From positions 1-64,000 of the IMG/VR virus record IMGVR_UViG_3300035688_000002: DNA of 64,000 bases; one strand, given 5' to 3'. The DNA is from a virus. Under the pieces are notes generated by a model, which worked only from the letters and a program-made list of their open reading frames with translations, had not been told where the DNA came from and ran no database searches. The translations under genes and the position numbers were made by a program. Below, piece after piece: positions 57,106 to 64,000 of this stretch. Position 1 is the stretch's first letter. The number at the start of each line of letters is the position of its first letter.

Positions 57106-59982
57106 TTATCTCCCTCTCGTCTTTATCTGAGTAGGGATAACATCGAAGCCTTCTTTCCGATACAGGCTGAGTCTATAGACGCTGTGTGCCTCCAAATAAC
57201 GATCACCTCTATCCTCAAAGTCATAGATGCGGACGACATTCTCTCCGCTGGGTTTCTTTCTCATCCCTCTTCCAATTCTCTGTAGGAGTTTCATGTGGCT
57301 TTTGCCTGCTCCCGCAAGAATGAGAACCTTTATTGCTGGCAAATCCATTCCCTCATCAAATATTGGGGTAGCCACGATAGCTGGAATTTCATTCCGTTCC
57401 AGCATAGCCAGTTTCTGGTTTCTCTCTTGTGCTTCTGTCAGTCCCGAAACCAGAATCGTTCCGTTGGTCATTCGAGAAAGAAGCTCCCGGGCGTGCCTAA
57501 AAGTCTGAATGAGTATCAGAACCGGCTCCTTTCTCAGCTTATGCAGTCTGGCAATCCCTGCTATGATGTTGTTTCGGTCATTATTTAACTCTATGCCTGC
57601 AATATATGCAGCCTGCCAGTTTCTGGCCCTCATAAATTTTAGAGAGAAATTCTTAATTCGATATATCTTTGGTGCGGCTGAGAAGCCTCTCATTATCATT
57701 TCTCGGTTGGTAATAGTCTTAATTTCCTCTCCAGTCATTGATATCAGTCTGAGATTCTGGATTTCCTCTCTCATCAGAGGAGTGGCAGAGAGGCCAAAGC
57801 GATAGAAGGCGTTGATGTTCTTGGACACTTTGAACCACGTAGCGGCCGACTGATGATGACAATTAGAGACAACGAATCCATTAGCGAAGAAAAGATGGTC
57901 ATTGCTATCAATCTCAATATCATAAAGCTCTGTCTCATCACAAAACTGAATATTGGTTATCTTAATCTCTTTATAGAGAGACCGTACTGAAACCTTATCG
58001 TGGGAAGACAACCACGACAGCTTCCGAGGCACCAAGAGTTTTTTGGCCTCTCTAATCTTTACAATCTTTAACCCTCTATTCTCAATAATTGGAACATAAT
58101 GATCATCAGAGGCTATCAAATAATTCCCTGAATTAAGCCAATATTTGAATGCTGGTTTTACAGTCTTCCAAACCCTCTTTACATTAGCTACACCCTTCGG
58201 AGTCAAAACTACGTCTCCAACCCTCAACTCCTTTAACAACTTAATCCCTTCTGGAACGGCGATTTCGGTATCTCCATCAAGACATTCGTCAATCAGAAGC
58301 ATATCAACCTCATTCCAGAGCCAGTCTTTAAACATTGCCTTTATTTCTTTATTCTTGCTTGTGACTCGATTAAAGAGGGTCTGAACCATGCCTACAGTCA
58401 CCCTCTTAATGTCCATGGCATTTCGATGAACCACTCCTATATCTTCATTCAATCTAGCTGCTAGCCTATCTCTTGTCTGATAGAGGAGGTTGCCTCTGTG
58501 TGTGAGCCACAGCACTTTTACTGGGGCTATTTTCATTAAGCCAGCGCCTATTTCTGTATTGTGTGTCGGGATAAAGTGATTTGTAAGATACATATGCTCT
58601 GGATGATGTGACGAAATACACCGGCACTCTTTTCTTCCCACATACTCTATCTCCGTAATGACACGGCTCTGATGTTTCTCTCCCACTAATACACGTACCC
58701 ACTTCCTCGGAAGAGAAAAAGCTCTATGGGCTAGCTTGCCGCCAAAAGTCACTACATAGCTTCTCTTTCCTTCTTTAAGCTTTCCAAGATATTTGAATTT
58801 TGGTATCTTGCTACGGATACGGCAAACAGCACCCAAACTCTCTGCCACCTCTTTTACATCCATAGCCAATTGCAAGGAAGTCGAGCAAAACTCGACCCCG
58901 CTTCGCCTGGAAGGAGAGTAGCCATCTGTATCCATTAACCCATTAAGCAACTCCATACGAACAGATCCGGAGTTATACTTATAGACATCTGGAATAAATT
59001 TCTCCCACGACTTTCTATTGCACAGCCCATACTTTCTCAAAGCATCAAGAATGACATTCCCTCCACCCCGTCTCTGTTTGGAAAGGACATAATCTACAAT
59101 CCTTCCTGACTGCTTCAATTGATATCCTCCCGGCAGCAACCGACGAGCTTTGGAAACAATAGCTTTATCTCCACAAGATAGCCTTATTCCATTCTTATCC
59201 AGGCTACCATCCCCGAGAAGAACACCCAACAGATATGGATGGATGACTACAGGGGCAAAAACAAATTCAACAGGTTTCGCAGGATAAATTTGATACTTGG
59301 GCCTCCCAGATTTTTGAAGATGGCTTCCCATTATAGAATTCAATGCAACCACCTTCTCCCTAATTGTCCAATTTATTCTGCTTCCTATCTTCCACAGATG
59401 CTCTAAGGAACACTCCACGGAATCACCGTTCCTAAAAGTGACTCTATAAATATCCAACAATCCCTGCGGATAGACTCCCGTAACAGTTGTCGAGTCTCCC
59501 ATCGGAGTCAAAATCTCATCCCCAACTTTAATTTTCCCCATTTGCACCGGGCCTTTAGTAGTATAAACAAGAGCATCTAAAGGCTGAGATTTTCCTGCGT
59601 TAGTCGGAGCAGTCAAGATACAGCGTTCCATTGCAAAAGCTCTTTGAATCGCGTCTATTTGATAATCTCTGAGTTGGATTCCCTCTAATTTTAACTCTTG
59701 AGTCACAAACTCAGGCTTCCTTCGAGCGTCGTTCATAACGAAACGGTCTTTGAGCTTATCTGGGAAAATGTCAAAGAGACCGGTAGGGAACGTCTGAGAG
59801 AAATCATTATAAAAACAGTAAGTCCCATCCCAGATTCTCTTTCTAAACGATGTCATAAACCAAAAGTTAGGCACGGCAAAAGTCAAAAACTTCCTGATGG
59901 CGTCTTCCTCTGAGGGAACGTCAAAAGATTCAATCTTAATGAAAATATTACCCTTACTTGCCTTTATCAATTCTTTCCTCAA
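57106..59982 (-). CDS. UvsW-like helicase with two inteins
   Basis: A 958-residue precursor; after splicing about 474 residues. The host protein is a superfamily 2 helicase like T4 UvsW (N-terminal DNA-binding region, GIQLRDYQIDAIQRAF, and PTNAGKS-T and DECHH boxes). Intein 1 (133-475) interrupts Walker A and intein 2 (567-707) interrupts the DECHH box. TTG start; a GAGG six bases before TTG 59970 favours the shorter start. UvsW unwinds branched DNA and R-loops. Residue numbers count from 59982. Confidence 0.8.
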   Translation of the reverse strand: MRKELIKASKGNIFIKIESFDVPSEEDAIRKFLTFAVPNFWFMTSFRKRIWDGTYCFYNDFSQTFPTGLFDIFPDKLKDRFVMNDARRKPEFVTQELKLEGIQLRDYQIDAIQRAFAMERCILTAPTNAGKSQPLDALVYTTKGPVQMGKIKVGDEILTPMGDSTTVTGVYPQGLLDIYRVTFRNGDSVECSLEHLWKIGSRINWTIREKVVALNSIMGSHLQKSGRPKYQIYPAKPVEFVFAPVVIHPYLLGVLLGDGSLDKNGIRLSCGDKAIVSKARRLLPGGYQLKQSGRIVDYVLSKQRRGGGNVILDALRKYGLCNRKSWEKFIPDVYKYNSGSVRMELLNGLMDTDGYSPSRRSGVEFCSTSLQLAMDVKEVAESLGAVCRIRSKIPKFKYLGKLKEGKRSYVVTFGGKLAHRAFSLPRKWVRVLVGEKHQSRVITEIEYVGRKECRCISSHHPEHMYLTNHFIPTHNTEIGAGLMKIAPVKVLWLTHRGNLLYQTRDRLAARLNEDIGVVHRNAMDIKRVTVGMVQTLFNRVTSKNKEIKAMFKDWLWNEVDMLLIDECLDGDTEIAVPEGIKLLKELRVGDVVLTPKGVANVKRVWKTVKPAFKYWLNSGNYLIASDDHYVPIIENRGLKIVKIREAKKLLVPRKLSWLSSHDKVSVRSLYKEIKITNIQFCDETELYDIEIDSNDHLFFANGFVVSNCHHQSAATWFKVSKNINAFYRFGLSATPLMREEIQNLRLISMTGEEIKTITNREMIMRGFSAAPKIYRIKNFSLKFMRARNWQAAYIAGIELNNDRNNIIAGIARLHKLRKEPVLILIQTFRHARELLSRMTNGTILVSGLTEAQERNQKLAMLERNEIPAIVATPIFDEGMDLPAIKVLILAGAGKSHMKLLQRIGRGMRKKPSGENVVRIYDFEDRGDRYLEAHSVYRLSLYRKEGFDVIPTQIKTRGR
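57862..58284 (-). other. mini-intein at the DECHH (Walker B) site
   Basis: Residues 567-707 (141 aa). It begins with C567 in CLDGDTEIAVPEG, has IASDDHYV for block B and LFFANGFVVSN at the C-end, followed by C708. Removal joins IDE to CHHQS, recreating DECHH. No homing endonuclease is present. The residue before the terminal Asn is Ser where His is usual. Confidence 0.8.
58558..59586 (-). other. full intein with LAGLIDADG endonuclease at Walker A
   Basis: Residues 133-475 (343 aa). It starts with Gln (QPLDALVYTTKG) after GKS and ends THN before T476. Block B is CSLEHLW. The endonuclease boxes are LLGVLLGDGSL and LLNGLMDTDGYS. Removal gives GKST in the ATP-binding loop. Gln at position 1 is a rare but known class. 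Confidence 0.8.
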
Positions 59983-60763
59983 GAATAAGTCGGTATTTCT
60001 GTTGAATAGTCTCTCCCCAGTCTTTGTAAGGACGGGGAGGATATTTAATCCCTGTCGGCACTATCGATTTCATTTTCTTTCGGAGATCCTCGGCTGCCTC
60101 AGAAGCGTCCCTATCAAAAGCCACAAACAGCCTCCTTGGGTTATGCTGTATGATTCTTTGAAGCTGTCGGTTGGTAGGCTTCTTTCCAAAGACAGCCACT
60201 CCCTTAACTGCCACTGCGTCAAAGACTCCCTCTGTTATATAAATATCACTCTCATCCGGCATCCAGCCCCATAAAGCCTCGCCTTTGCTTATTAATGTCT
60301 CTCCCTCACCCGGAAACAGCCACTTAGGTTCTGTATTCAAGACTGACCTTGCAGCCCAAAAGACATGAGGGCCTCTTGGATCGGGGAAGATAGCTCTGTG
60401 AGCAAGCCTTATACTCATGAGAATATTGAATCTCTTAATGCTTTCCTCATCAATCCCTCTTCGGGTGAGATAACTTTTTATTGTCCAAGCCACAACAGAG
60501 CGATTGTCCATAAGAGAAATAAAATCCTGGTCAGGGACTTGCAAAGATGGGAAGCCTTCTACTACAGTCCATTTCCCTCCCACAAAGGGAAATGTGACGG
60601 CCAAATCTGGATAATCAAGCAGTAGCTTTTTTATTGGTCCGCCTCTCTCACAGTAAAGACAGTGGAAAACTCCCTTTTCTAAGTTTATAGACATATGTTT
60701 GTGATGGCTTGACCCGGGATGGTCCCCCAATGGATACGGACATCTTATGACTATTTCGCTCAT
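59954..60763 (-). CDS. DnaG/TOPRIM-type primase
   Basis: A 269-residue protein. A CHC2-like zinc motif (C8 and C35, C38 with histidines between), then TOPRIM boxes YITEGVFDAV (Glu) and FVAFDRDASE (DxD). It synthesises RNA primers; smaller than DnaG, which is usual in phages. Overlaps the next gene upstream by four bases (ATGA). Confidence 0.8.
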   Translation of the reverse strand: MSEIVIRCPYPLGDHPGSSHHKHMSINLEKGVFHCLYCERGGPIKKLLLDYPDLAVTFPFVGGKWTVVEGFPSLQVPDQDFISLMDNRSVVAWTIKSYLTRRGIDEESIKRFNILMSIRLAHRAIFPDPRGPHVFWAARSVLNTEPKWLFPGEGETLISKGEALWGWMPDESDIYITEGVFDAVAVKGVAVFGKKPTNRQLQRIIQHNPRRLFVAFDRDASEAAEDLRKKMKSIVPTGIKYPPRPYKDWGETIQQKYRLILEERIDKGK

Positions 60764-61050
60764 TTCCTCACTTCAATTGCATAAAGACAACCGACATTGG
60801 GGCAAACGCCTTCTGCATCGGGCTCCAGCTCTCCACCACAGAGTCTAATACCACAATGCCATCCCTTTTTGCCACATTCGGATTCCTTAACCTTTGAATC
60901 GTTTAGATTCTCAAAAACCGTCACCCTCTCTTTAGGAATATGCTTCGAGCAAAAGACTTTCACTTCCTTCCTCGGATAGTCAGAATCACTGATATGAACA
61001 GGGATGAGAGTCTCACATTCCTCACATTTCTGCCAGTAGCAGTCACACAT
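60760..61050 (-). CDS. Cys-rich zinc protein
   Basis: A 96-residue protein starting at 61050 (GGAG five bases upstream). It has CDCYWQKCEEC, CSKHI, CGKKGWHCGIRLCGGEL and CPNVGC, so two zinc sites are likely. Upstream of the primase and possibly co-regulated from the promoter-like repeat at 61062. Confidence 0.55.
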   Translation of the reverse strand: MCDCYWQKCEECETLIPVHISDSDYPRKEVKVFCSKHIPKERVTVFENLNDSKVKESECGKKGWHCGIRLCGGELEPDAEGVCPNVGCLYAIEVRK

Positions 61051-61061
61051 TTTATCTCCTA

Positions 61062-61079
61062 CTATTTTATTATATAAAG
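61062..61079 (-). promoter_or_regulatory. AT-rich promoter-like repeat, copy 1
   Basis: CTTTATATAATAAAATAG (minus strand) lies just upstream of the Cys-rich gene, with 17 of 18 positions shared with a second copy at 61245. The core TATATAATAAAAT resembles late-promoter -10 boxes (T4 type TATAAATA), but no proven match is claimed. Confidence 0.45.
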
Positions 61080-61244
61080 AGGACGAGACAGCCATGGCCA
61101 CCTTCCTACCAAAGCAACCACCCTCCGGTGATGGAACAACATGGAGAAGCTATCTCCATTTGTAGGTTGGAGGTAGTCCAGAGCCCACATCGCCATACTC
61201 ACGGAGCCGCTGCCCGCCTCTTTACTTCTAACATTTCTTACTAT

Positions 61245-61262
61245 CTATTTTATTATGTAAAG
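61245..61262 (-). promoter_or_regulatory. AT-rich promoter-like repeat, copy 2
   Basis: CTTTACATAATAAAATAG (minus strand) directly follows the 61261 hairpin. Between this copy and copy 1 lie about 165 bases with no convincing gene; they contain a 6-bp hairpin (TGGAGA with TCTCCA) on the minus strand. A short RNA could start here. Confidence 0.45.
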
Positions 61263-61287
61263 AAACCCACCTTCATCGTGGGTTTCT
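61261..61287. terminator. hairpin terminator after sigma-like gene
   Basis: AGAAACCCAC and GTGGGTTTCT form a perfect 10-bp stem with a 7-base loop. On the plus strand it is followed by CTTTTTCTT, on the minus strand by TTAC. Placed 8 bases after the stop of the sigma-like gene; likely ends that transcript. Confidence 0.65.
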
Positions 61288-61294
61288 CTTTTTC

Positions 61295-61867
61295 TTACCC
61301 TGTCAGCTCTCTCTGCCATTCCGCTTTTATTTTCTCTGCCGCTCCGTAGGCCAGCCCCTTTGCCCCTTTCACTCCCATTCTCTCCAGTTCCTCCCAAGCC
61401 TCACTTCTACTCCCTCCTTCCAGCATCTTTCTCATTACCATTTTCTCTATCCAGCCCAGCCTCTTTTCGATTTTCTCCCTCACCATCTTTAGGAGCCTTC
61501 GGATTTCTGCCTCTCTCCTTGCCCCTCGGCCTTTCTCCCCCACTTCCAAGAAGTCTTTCAATTCCATCCCCACTTTCAGATTCCCTTTCTTCGCTTCCTT
61601 ATTCACGCTTCCTTCTGGGATACTCAGCACACTCCTCATCTTCAGCTTCCATCTCAGGATTTGGAGCTTTGCGACTCTCCAAACCAGCCCCTCATTCATT
61701 TCTTGCCCCCTTGCCCTTAACCTTTCTCTTGCTTCGAGAATCCCTGCCCAGGCCTCATTCACCAGCTCTTTGAGCTCCTGATTTCTGACGGCATCCCTCA
61801 TTTGGCTTCTGGCTATCACCGTCACGATCTCTTGGATTCTCTCGGCCTCGATTTCTCTCTCTTTCAT
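61295..61867 (-). CDS. sigma-70-like factor
   Basis: A 190-residue protein starting at 61867 (AAGGAGG five bases upstream). ELVNEAWAGILEARERLR and WRVAKLQILRWKLKMRSV resemble sigma region 2. The C-terminus (IEKMVMRKMLEGGSRSEAWE and KGLAYGAAEKIKAEW) resembles region 4, with a helix-turn-helix pattern. Size suits a minimal ECF-type sigma. It may direct RNA polymerase to phage promoters. The call is by pattern. Confidence 0.6.
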   Translation of the reverse strand: MKEREIEAERIQEIVTVIARSQMRDAVRNQELKELVNEAWAGILEARERLRARGQEMNEGLVWRVAKLQILRWKLKMRSVLSIPEGSVNKEAKKGNLKVGMELKDFLEVGEKGRGARREAEIRRLLKMVREKIEKRLGWIEKMVMRKMLEGGSRSEAWEELERMGVKGAKGLAYGAAEKIKAEWQRELTG

Positions 61868-61921
61868 TGACTCCTCCTTTCTCTCGATTTTGCTTTCAGA
61901 TTTGCTTTTCATTATGCTTTC

Positions 61922-61950
61922 ATAATACTCCTATTTTTGCTTTTTGTCAA
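61922..61950 (-). promoter_or_regulatory. near-consensus sigma-70 promoter before sigma-like gene
   Basis: TTGACA (61945-61950), 17-base spacer and TATTAT (61922-61927), the closest to consensus in the window. The predicted start would lie at about 61915, which supports the ATG at 61867 rather than 61912 as the true start. Confidence 0.75.
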
Positions 61951-61980
61951 GCGATATTTTTCATTTTTTTAAAAATAAAT

Positions 61981-62027
61981 GCACAAATTCTGGTCATTTT
62001 TTGCTTTTTTGCACAAAAAGTGGTCAT
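61981..62027. repeat. 30-bp-spaced direct repeat, possible operator pair
   Basis: GCACAAAnnnTGGTCAT occurs at 61981-61997 and again at 62011-62027, exactly 30 bases (about three helical turns) apart, upstream of the strong promoter at 61922. This fits a pair of binding sites for an activator or repressor. The 268-base gap (61913-62180) has no convincing gene. Confidence 0.6.
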
Positions 62028-62032
62028 CTCTT

Positions 62033-62044
62033 TCACTATAGTGA
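62033..62044. promoter_or_regulatory. 12-bp palindrome
   Basis: TCACTATAGTGA is perfectly symmetric and lies six bases beyond the second direct repeat. Could be another regulator-binding site. Confidence 0.4.
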
Positions 62045-62180
62045 TGCCACCCATTATATCTGTGATAATAAATAGAATGTGGAAAAGTCTGAGAAAGAAG
62101 ACAGTCAGAAAGGCAATAAAAAACTGAGGCACAGACAGACAGATGGACATTTAGATTTCAATCTTAGAAAGGGATTCTAA

Positions 62181-62621
62181 TTAGAGCCAAATCTCAAGAG
62201 AGCGCCTTCGAGTCATTCTCCAACGTGTCTCCCTTGAGCGTCTATAAAATCGTAAGATTCTGCGGTCAATGCAGTTCATAGTCTCTCCGGTGCAGCCACC
62301 GTGGCGGGGAGGATCACCATAATGAATCTGATGCCAAACAGTCTTTTTCTCCCGTCGCCTCTTTAGCTCTTTCTTGTGTTTCATTATCCGGTCTCTGTAG
62401 CTCTCTGGATGAAGGAGAAAACTTGCTCCTCCCCAATTAATCTCAACATAAAAGCCCTTCCCACAGTCTTGGCACAGAATCTCTATAAGGAGAACCTCTT
62501 GGGAATAAATGTCTGACGTCAGTTTAGGACTGAATTTTTCATATCTAGGCACCCCGTGGGCATCATACCAGAGAGGCTCTTTATTGATTCGCTTTCTGAT
62601 ATCAGAGTATTCAGGCTTCAT
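62181..62621 (-). CDS. conserved phage hypothetical protein
   Basis: A 146-residue protein. EPLWYDAHGVPRYEKFSP, then LLIEILCQDCGKGFYVEI and IHYGDPPRHGGC, and MNCIDRRILRFY follow a phage family with a conserved CxxC and GDPP motif. Function unknown. Very basic C-terminus. Confidence 0.65.
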   Translation of the reverse strand: MKPEYSDIRKRINKEPLWYDAHGVPRYEKFSPKLTSDIYSQEVLLIEILCQDCGKGFYVEINWGGASFLLHPESYRDRIMKHKKELKRRREKKTVWHQIHYGDPPRHGGCTGETMNCIDRRILRFYRRSRETRWRMTRRRSLEIWL

Positions 62622-62642
62622 TCTTTGTCCTCCTTAGAAAAA

Positions 62643-62734
62643 TGGGGCGGGCGCAGGACTCAAACCTGCTTCGAGGTTCACTTAGCCATGAGCGCTTAGC
62701 CTCAGCGCTTGATTCTCACAGCGCACCACCCGCC
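62643..62734 (-). tRNA. tRNA-like element, class II shape, isotype not assigned
   Basis: GGCGGGT at the 5' end pairs with GCCCGCC at the 3' end (7 bp, one G-U), followed by CCA. A T-arm-like hairpin GCAGG-TTTGAGT-CCTGC is present, and the length (92) fits class II. The anticodon stem is AGCGCT with loop GAGGCTA: no U33, so the anticodon cannot be read. D-arm weak. It may be degenerate or a tRNA mimic. Confidence 0.5.
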
Positions 62735-62748
62735 ATTATTCATTTGTT

Positions 62749-63210
62749 TCATCCCAATTCCTCGTTATTTTTCTTGGAAGTTAAGAGCTTCCCTTCCACA
62801 TATTTCTGATAGAGCGTCCGTCGCCCATCATACAAATAGCCAAAGAATATCTGGAGAGGAACGCCCTGCCCCGAAGCGACAAGACTCAATTGAGAATGAA
62901 TCCAATCCTTGAGAATTCTCCAAGCAACCCTATAAGCCCGCTCATCTCTGTTTTTCATTGAATCCCGCCCATGATAATCCTGCTTGCCAGAATATAAAAC
63001 GGTCTGCACTCCACCGGCATTAGCTGGGAGCTTGAACCCTTTGTCTTCGAGCGTAAAAGCCAGCGACCACACCCTGCCATCAGAACCATACTCTTTCATA
63101 ATCGCCTGAGCGCCAAAAGAAGCCAGAATCGTCTCTATTTCAGCTATGGAACGCTCCGCAGAGATGTCAGTCGTATAGTTTTTCATTTTGAACTTTGATT
63201 TTACAGGCAT
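62749..63210 (-). CDS. conserved phage hypothetical protein
   Basis: A 153-residue protein. ERSIAEIETILASFGAQAIM and RVAWRILKDWIHSQLSLV are the conserved blocks of a widespread uncharacterised phage family. Likely an alpha/beta fold. Basic throughout. Confidence 0.65.
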   Translation of the reverse strand: MPVKSKFKMKNYTTDISAERSIAEIETILASFGAQAIMKEYGSDGRVWSLAFTLEDKGFKLPANAGGVQTVLYSGKQDYHGRDSMKNRDERAYRVAWRILKDWIHSQLSLVASGQGVPLQIFFGYLYDGRRTLYQKYVEGKLLTSKKNNEELG

Positions 63211-63218
63211 TGAAGCTC

Positions 63219-63908
63219 CTATTTTGTCAGTGAGAAAATGACAAAGGCAATACCGGCCCCGCCTCCCACTTTCAAGATTGTGTCAAAGAATCCTGGTTTC
63301 TTAATCTTTTCTACTGTCTTTCTGTATTCCCTAAAAGAGTCTTCAAGAGACACATATTTTATATCCTTTTCTTTCAGCTCGCCACGAAGCTCAGCGATGG
63401 CAACTTTGTGTCCAGAGGCAGCTAATTCAAAGTCTGTTATCAGTTTCTGATACCTAGGCTCCTTCACTAGCGTAAAATTCTCTGCAATAGACAGTTTTAT
63501 TGCGTCAATCCTGAACGCTGCAAGAGAGAAAGTAGCTTCCTTCCTCTCTGCTGAATACCAGACTTCCTGGGTCTCAAGGAGTCTCCTGGTAGCAGTCACA
63601 AGCTCCTCCGGTGCTGCACTCTCTAATCTATCTTTCAGGGAGGCTATCACTTTTTCATTCTTAGCCAGCTTTTCCTTTGTCTCTTTGCTCTCCTTCAGGG
63701 CTTCATCGGCCTTTTTCTCAGCAGTAGCGGCTCTGACATCCCGTTCTTGGATAGATTTCTCGATCGTAGCTGCTACCCTATCAGAGGCTTCTACGATCCC
63801 TTTCATTTGACCCTTGAGGGCTGTGTTTGCTCCCCACTGATAGCCAATAACAATGAGAGCTATAATGATTATCAATCCAATAACCACAAAGAACTTCGTC
63901 TTATTCAT
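63219..63908 (-). CDS. membrane-anchored coiled-coil protein
   Basis: A 229-residue protein. Residues 5-25 (KFFVVIGLIIIIALIVIGYQ) are a transmembrane helix. A Lys/Glu/Ala coiled coil covers about 40-200, and GFFDTILKVGGGAGIAFVIFS is a second hydrophobic end. Function unassigned; a spanin or membrane remodelling role is conceivable. Confidence 0.6.
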   Translation of the reverse strand: MNKTKFFVVIGLIIIIALIVIGYQWGANTALKGQMKGIVEASDRVAATIEKSIQERDVRAATAEKKADEALKESKETKEKLAKNEKVIASLKDRLESAAPEELVTATRRLLETQEVWYSAERKEATFSLAAFRIDAIKLSIAENFTLVKEPRYQKLITDFELAASGHKVAIAELRGELKEKDIKYVSLEDSFREYRKTVEKIKKPGFFDTILKVGGGAGIAFVIFSLTK

Positions 63909-64000
63909 TTTTTGTCTTCACCCTTGTCGGGCTCCCATCCCTCACCGGTAGTGGATTCAACTTTCTGAGGTTCTGAGTCTTTACTCTCAAACTTGAAATC
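63905..64000 (-). CDS. partial CDS, C-terminal 31 codons
   Basis: Reads DFKFESKDSEPQKVESTTG and ends GEDKK at TGA 63905, with an ATGA overlap to the membrane-protein gene. The 5' end lies beyond the window. Acidic, low complexity tail; no assignment possible. Confidence 0.6.
   Translation of the reverse strand, partial: DFKFESKDSEPQKVESTTGEGWEPDKGEDKK

Noticed and set aside
57106-59982. The long helicase frame as a frameshift or chimera
   Set aside because: The inserted segments start and end with intein-type residues, and removing them restores GKST and DECHH exactly.
61082-61216. 44-codon minus-strand frame between the two AT-rich repeats
   Set aside because: No ribosome binding site and a composition unlike the neighbouring genes; left as noncoding.
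61867-62127. 86-codon plus-strand frame in the same gap
   Set aside because: Antisense to the regulatory DNA, no ribosome site, and every supported gene here is minus-strand.
61947-62150. 67-codon minus-strand frame in the gap before the sigma-like gene
   Set aside because: No ribosome site, low-complexity hydrophobic sequence, and it overlaps the promoter and repeats.
1-64000. CRISPR array, IS element, integrase, att site
   Set aside because: No direct-repeat/spacer periodicity, transposase or recombinase motif, or terminal duplication was visible.

Overview
This window is almost certainly a segment of a large tailed double-stranded DNA phage genome (myovirus-type, T4-like head and recombination genes), probably metagenomic. 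Nearly every credible gene lies on the minus strand. Genes are packed with ATGA or TAATG overlaps, strong AGGAGG ribosome binding sites are common, and GTG or TTG starts are frequent. I see no integrase, CRISPR array, rRNA or insertion sequence, and no recognisable tail tube, sheath or tape-measure gene, so the genome continues beyond both ends. The host cannot be named from this sequence.

In the direction of transcription (64000 down to 1) the layout is as follows. (1) 64000-61300: small conserved phage proteins, a tRNA-like element, and a sigma-70-like protein behind a near-consensus promoter with a 30-bp-spaced direct repeat and a palindrome. (2) 61050-42600: replication and recombination. 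It holds a TOPRIM primase, a UvsW-like helicase interrupted by two inteins, a 100-nt structured RNA, a DnaB-type helicase, a uracil-DNA-glycosylase/DNA polymerase A fusion, UvsY-like, gp32-like and RecA/UvsX-like proteins, a PD-(D/E)XK nuclease, and Mre11/Rad50 (gp47/gp46) homologues. (3) 42130-36100: a ParB-like gene followed by what reads as a complete ubiquitin-like conjugation cassette: a beta-grasp Ub-like protein, an E2-like protein, an E1/ThiF-like protein and a JAMM protease, with three small unknowns. (4) 36050-24260: packaging and head entry (small terminase, ParB-like protein, B12-type radical SAM protein, large terminase, QueD, portal) among small unknowns. (5) 24250-12050: virion proteins, including a 20-residue-repeat protein, a tandem set of proteins sharing a GGPGSG(Q/E)HHNKPGRWG motif, a Mu-F-like head protein with kinase-like and ADP-ribosyltransferase-like modules, a prohead protease fused to scaffold, and the major capsid protein. 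(6) 11950-300: a surface-glycan-type cassette with GT9 and GT2 glycosyltransferases, two radical SAM proteins, a methyltransferase, a sulfatase-fold enzyme and two sugar-nucleotide epimerases.

Two systems stand out. First, the Ubl-E2-E1-JAMM operon is compact, translationally coupled and in a phage. Second, every copy of the GGPGSG motif follows a sequence close to the T4 gp21 prohead-protease consensus, (I/L)-x-E|G. The same consensus recurs in the capsid protein (LLE|A) and at the scaffold C-terminus (FIE|G). This suggests a cargo-packaging tag: head-associated polypeptides, including enzyme-like modules, that are cut free inside the maturing capsid. Both are inferences from sequence motifs alone.

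Regulation visible in the sequence: four or five TTGACA-type promoters (three with exact 16-bp spacing) sit upstream of the small terminase, portal, tail-fibre-like, protease/scaffold and sigma-like genes. An 18-nt AT-rich promoter-like repeat flanks a noncoding stretch at 61063-61262, and several perfect hairpins lie at 56090-56540.
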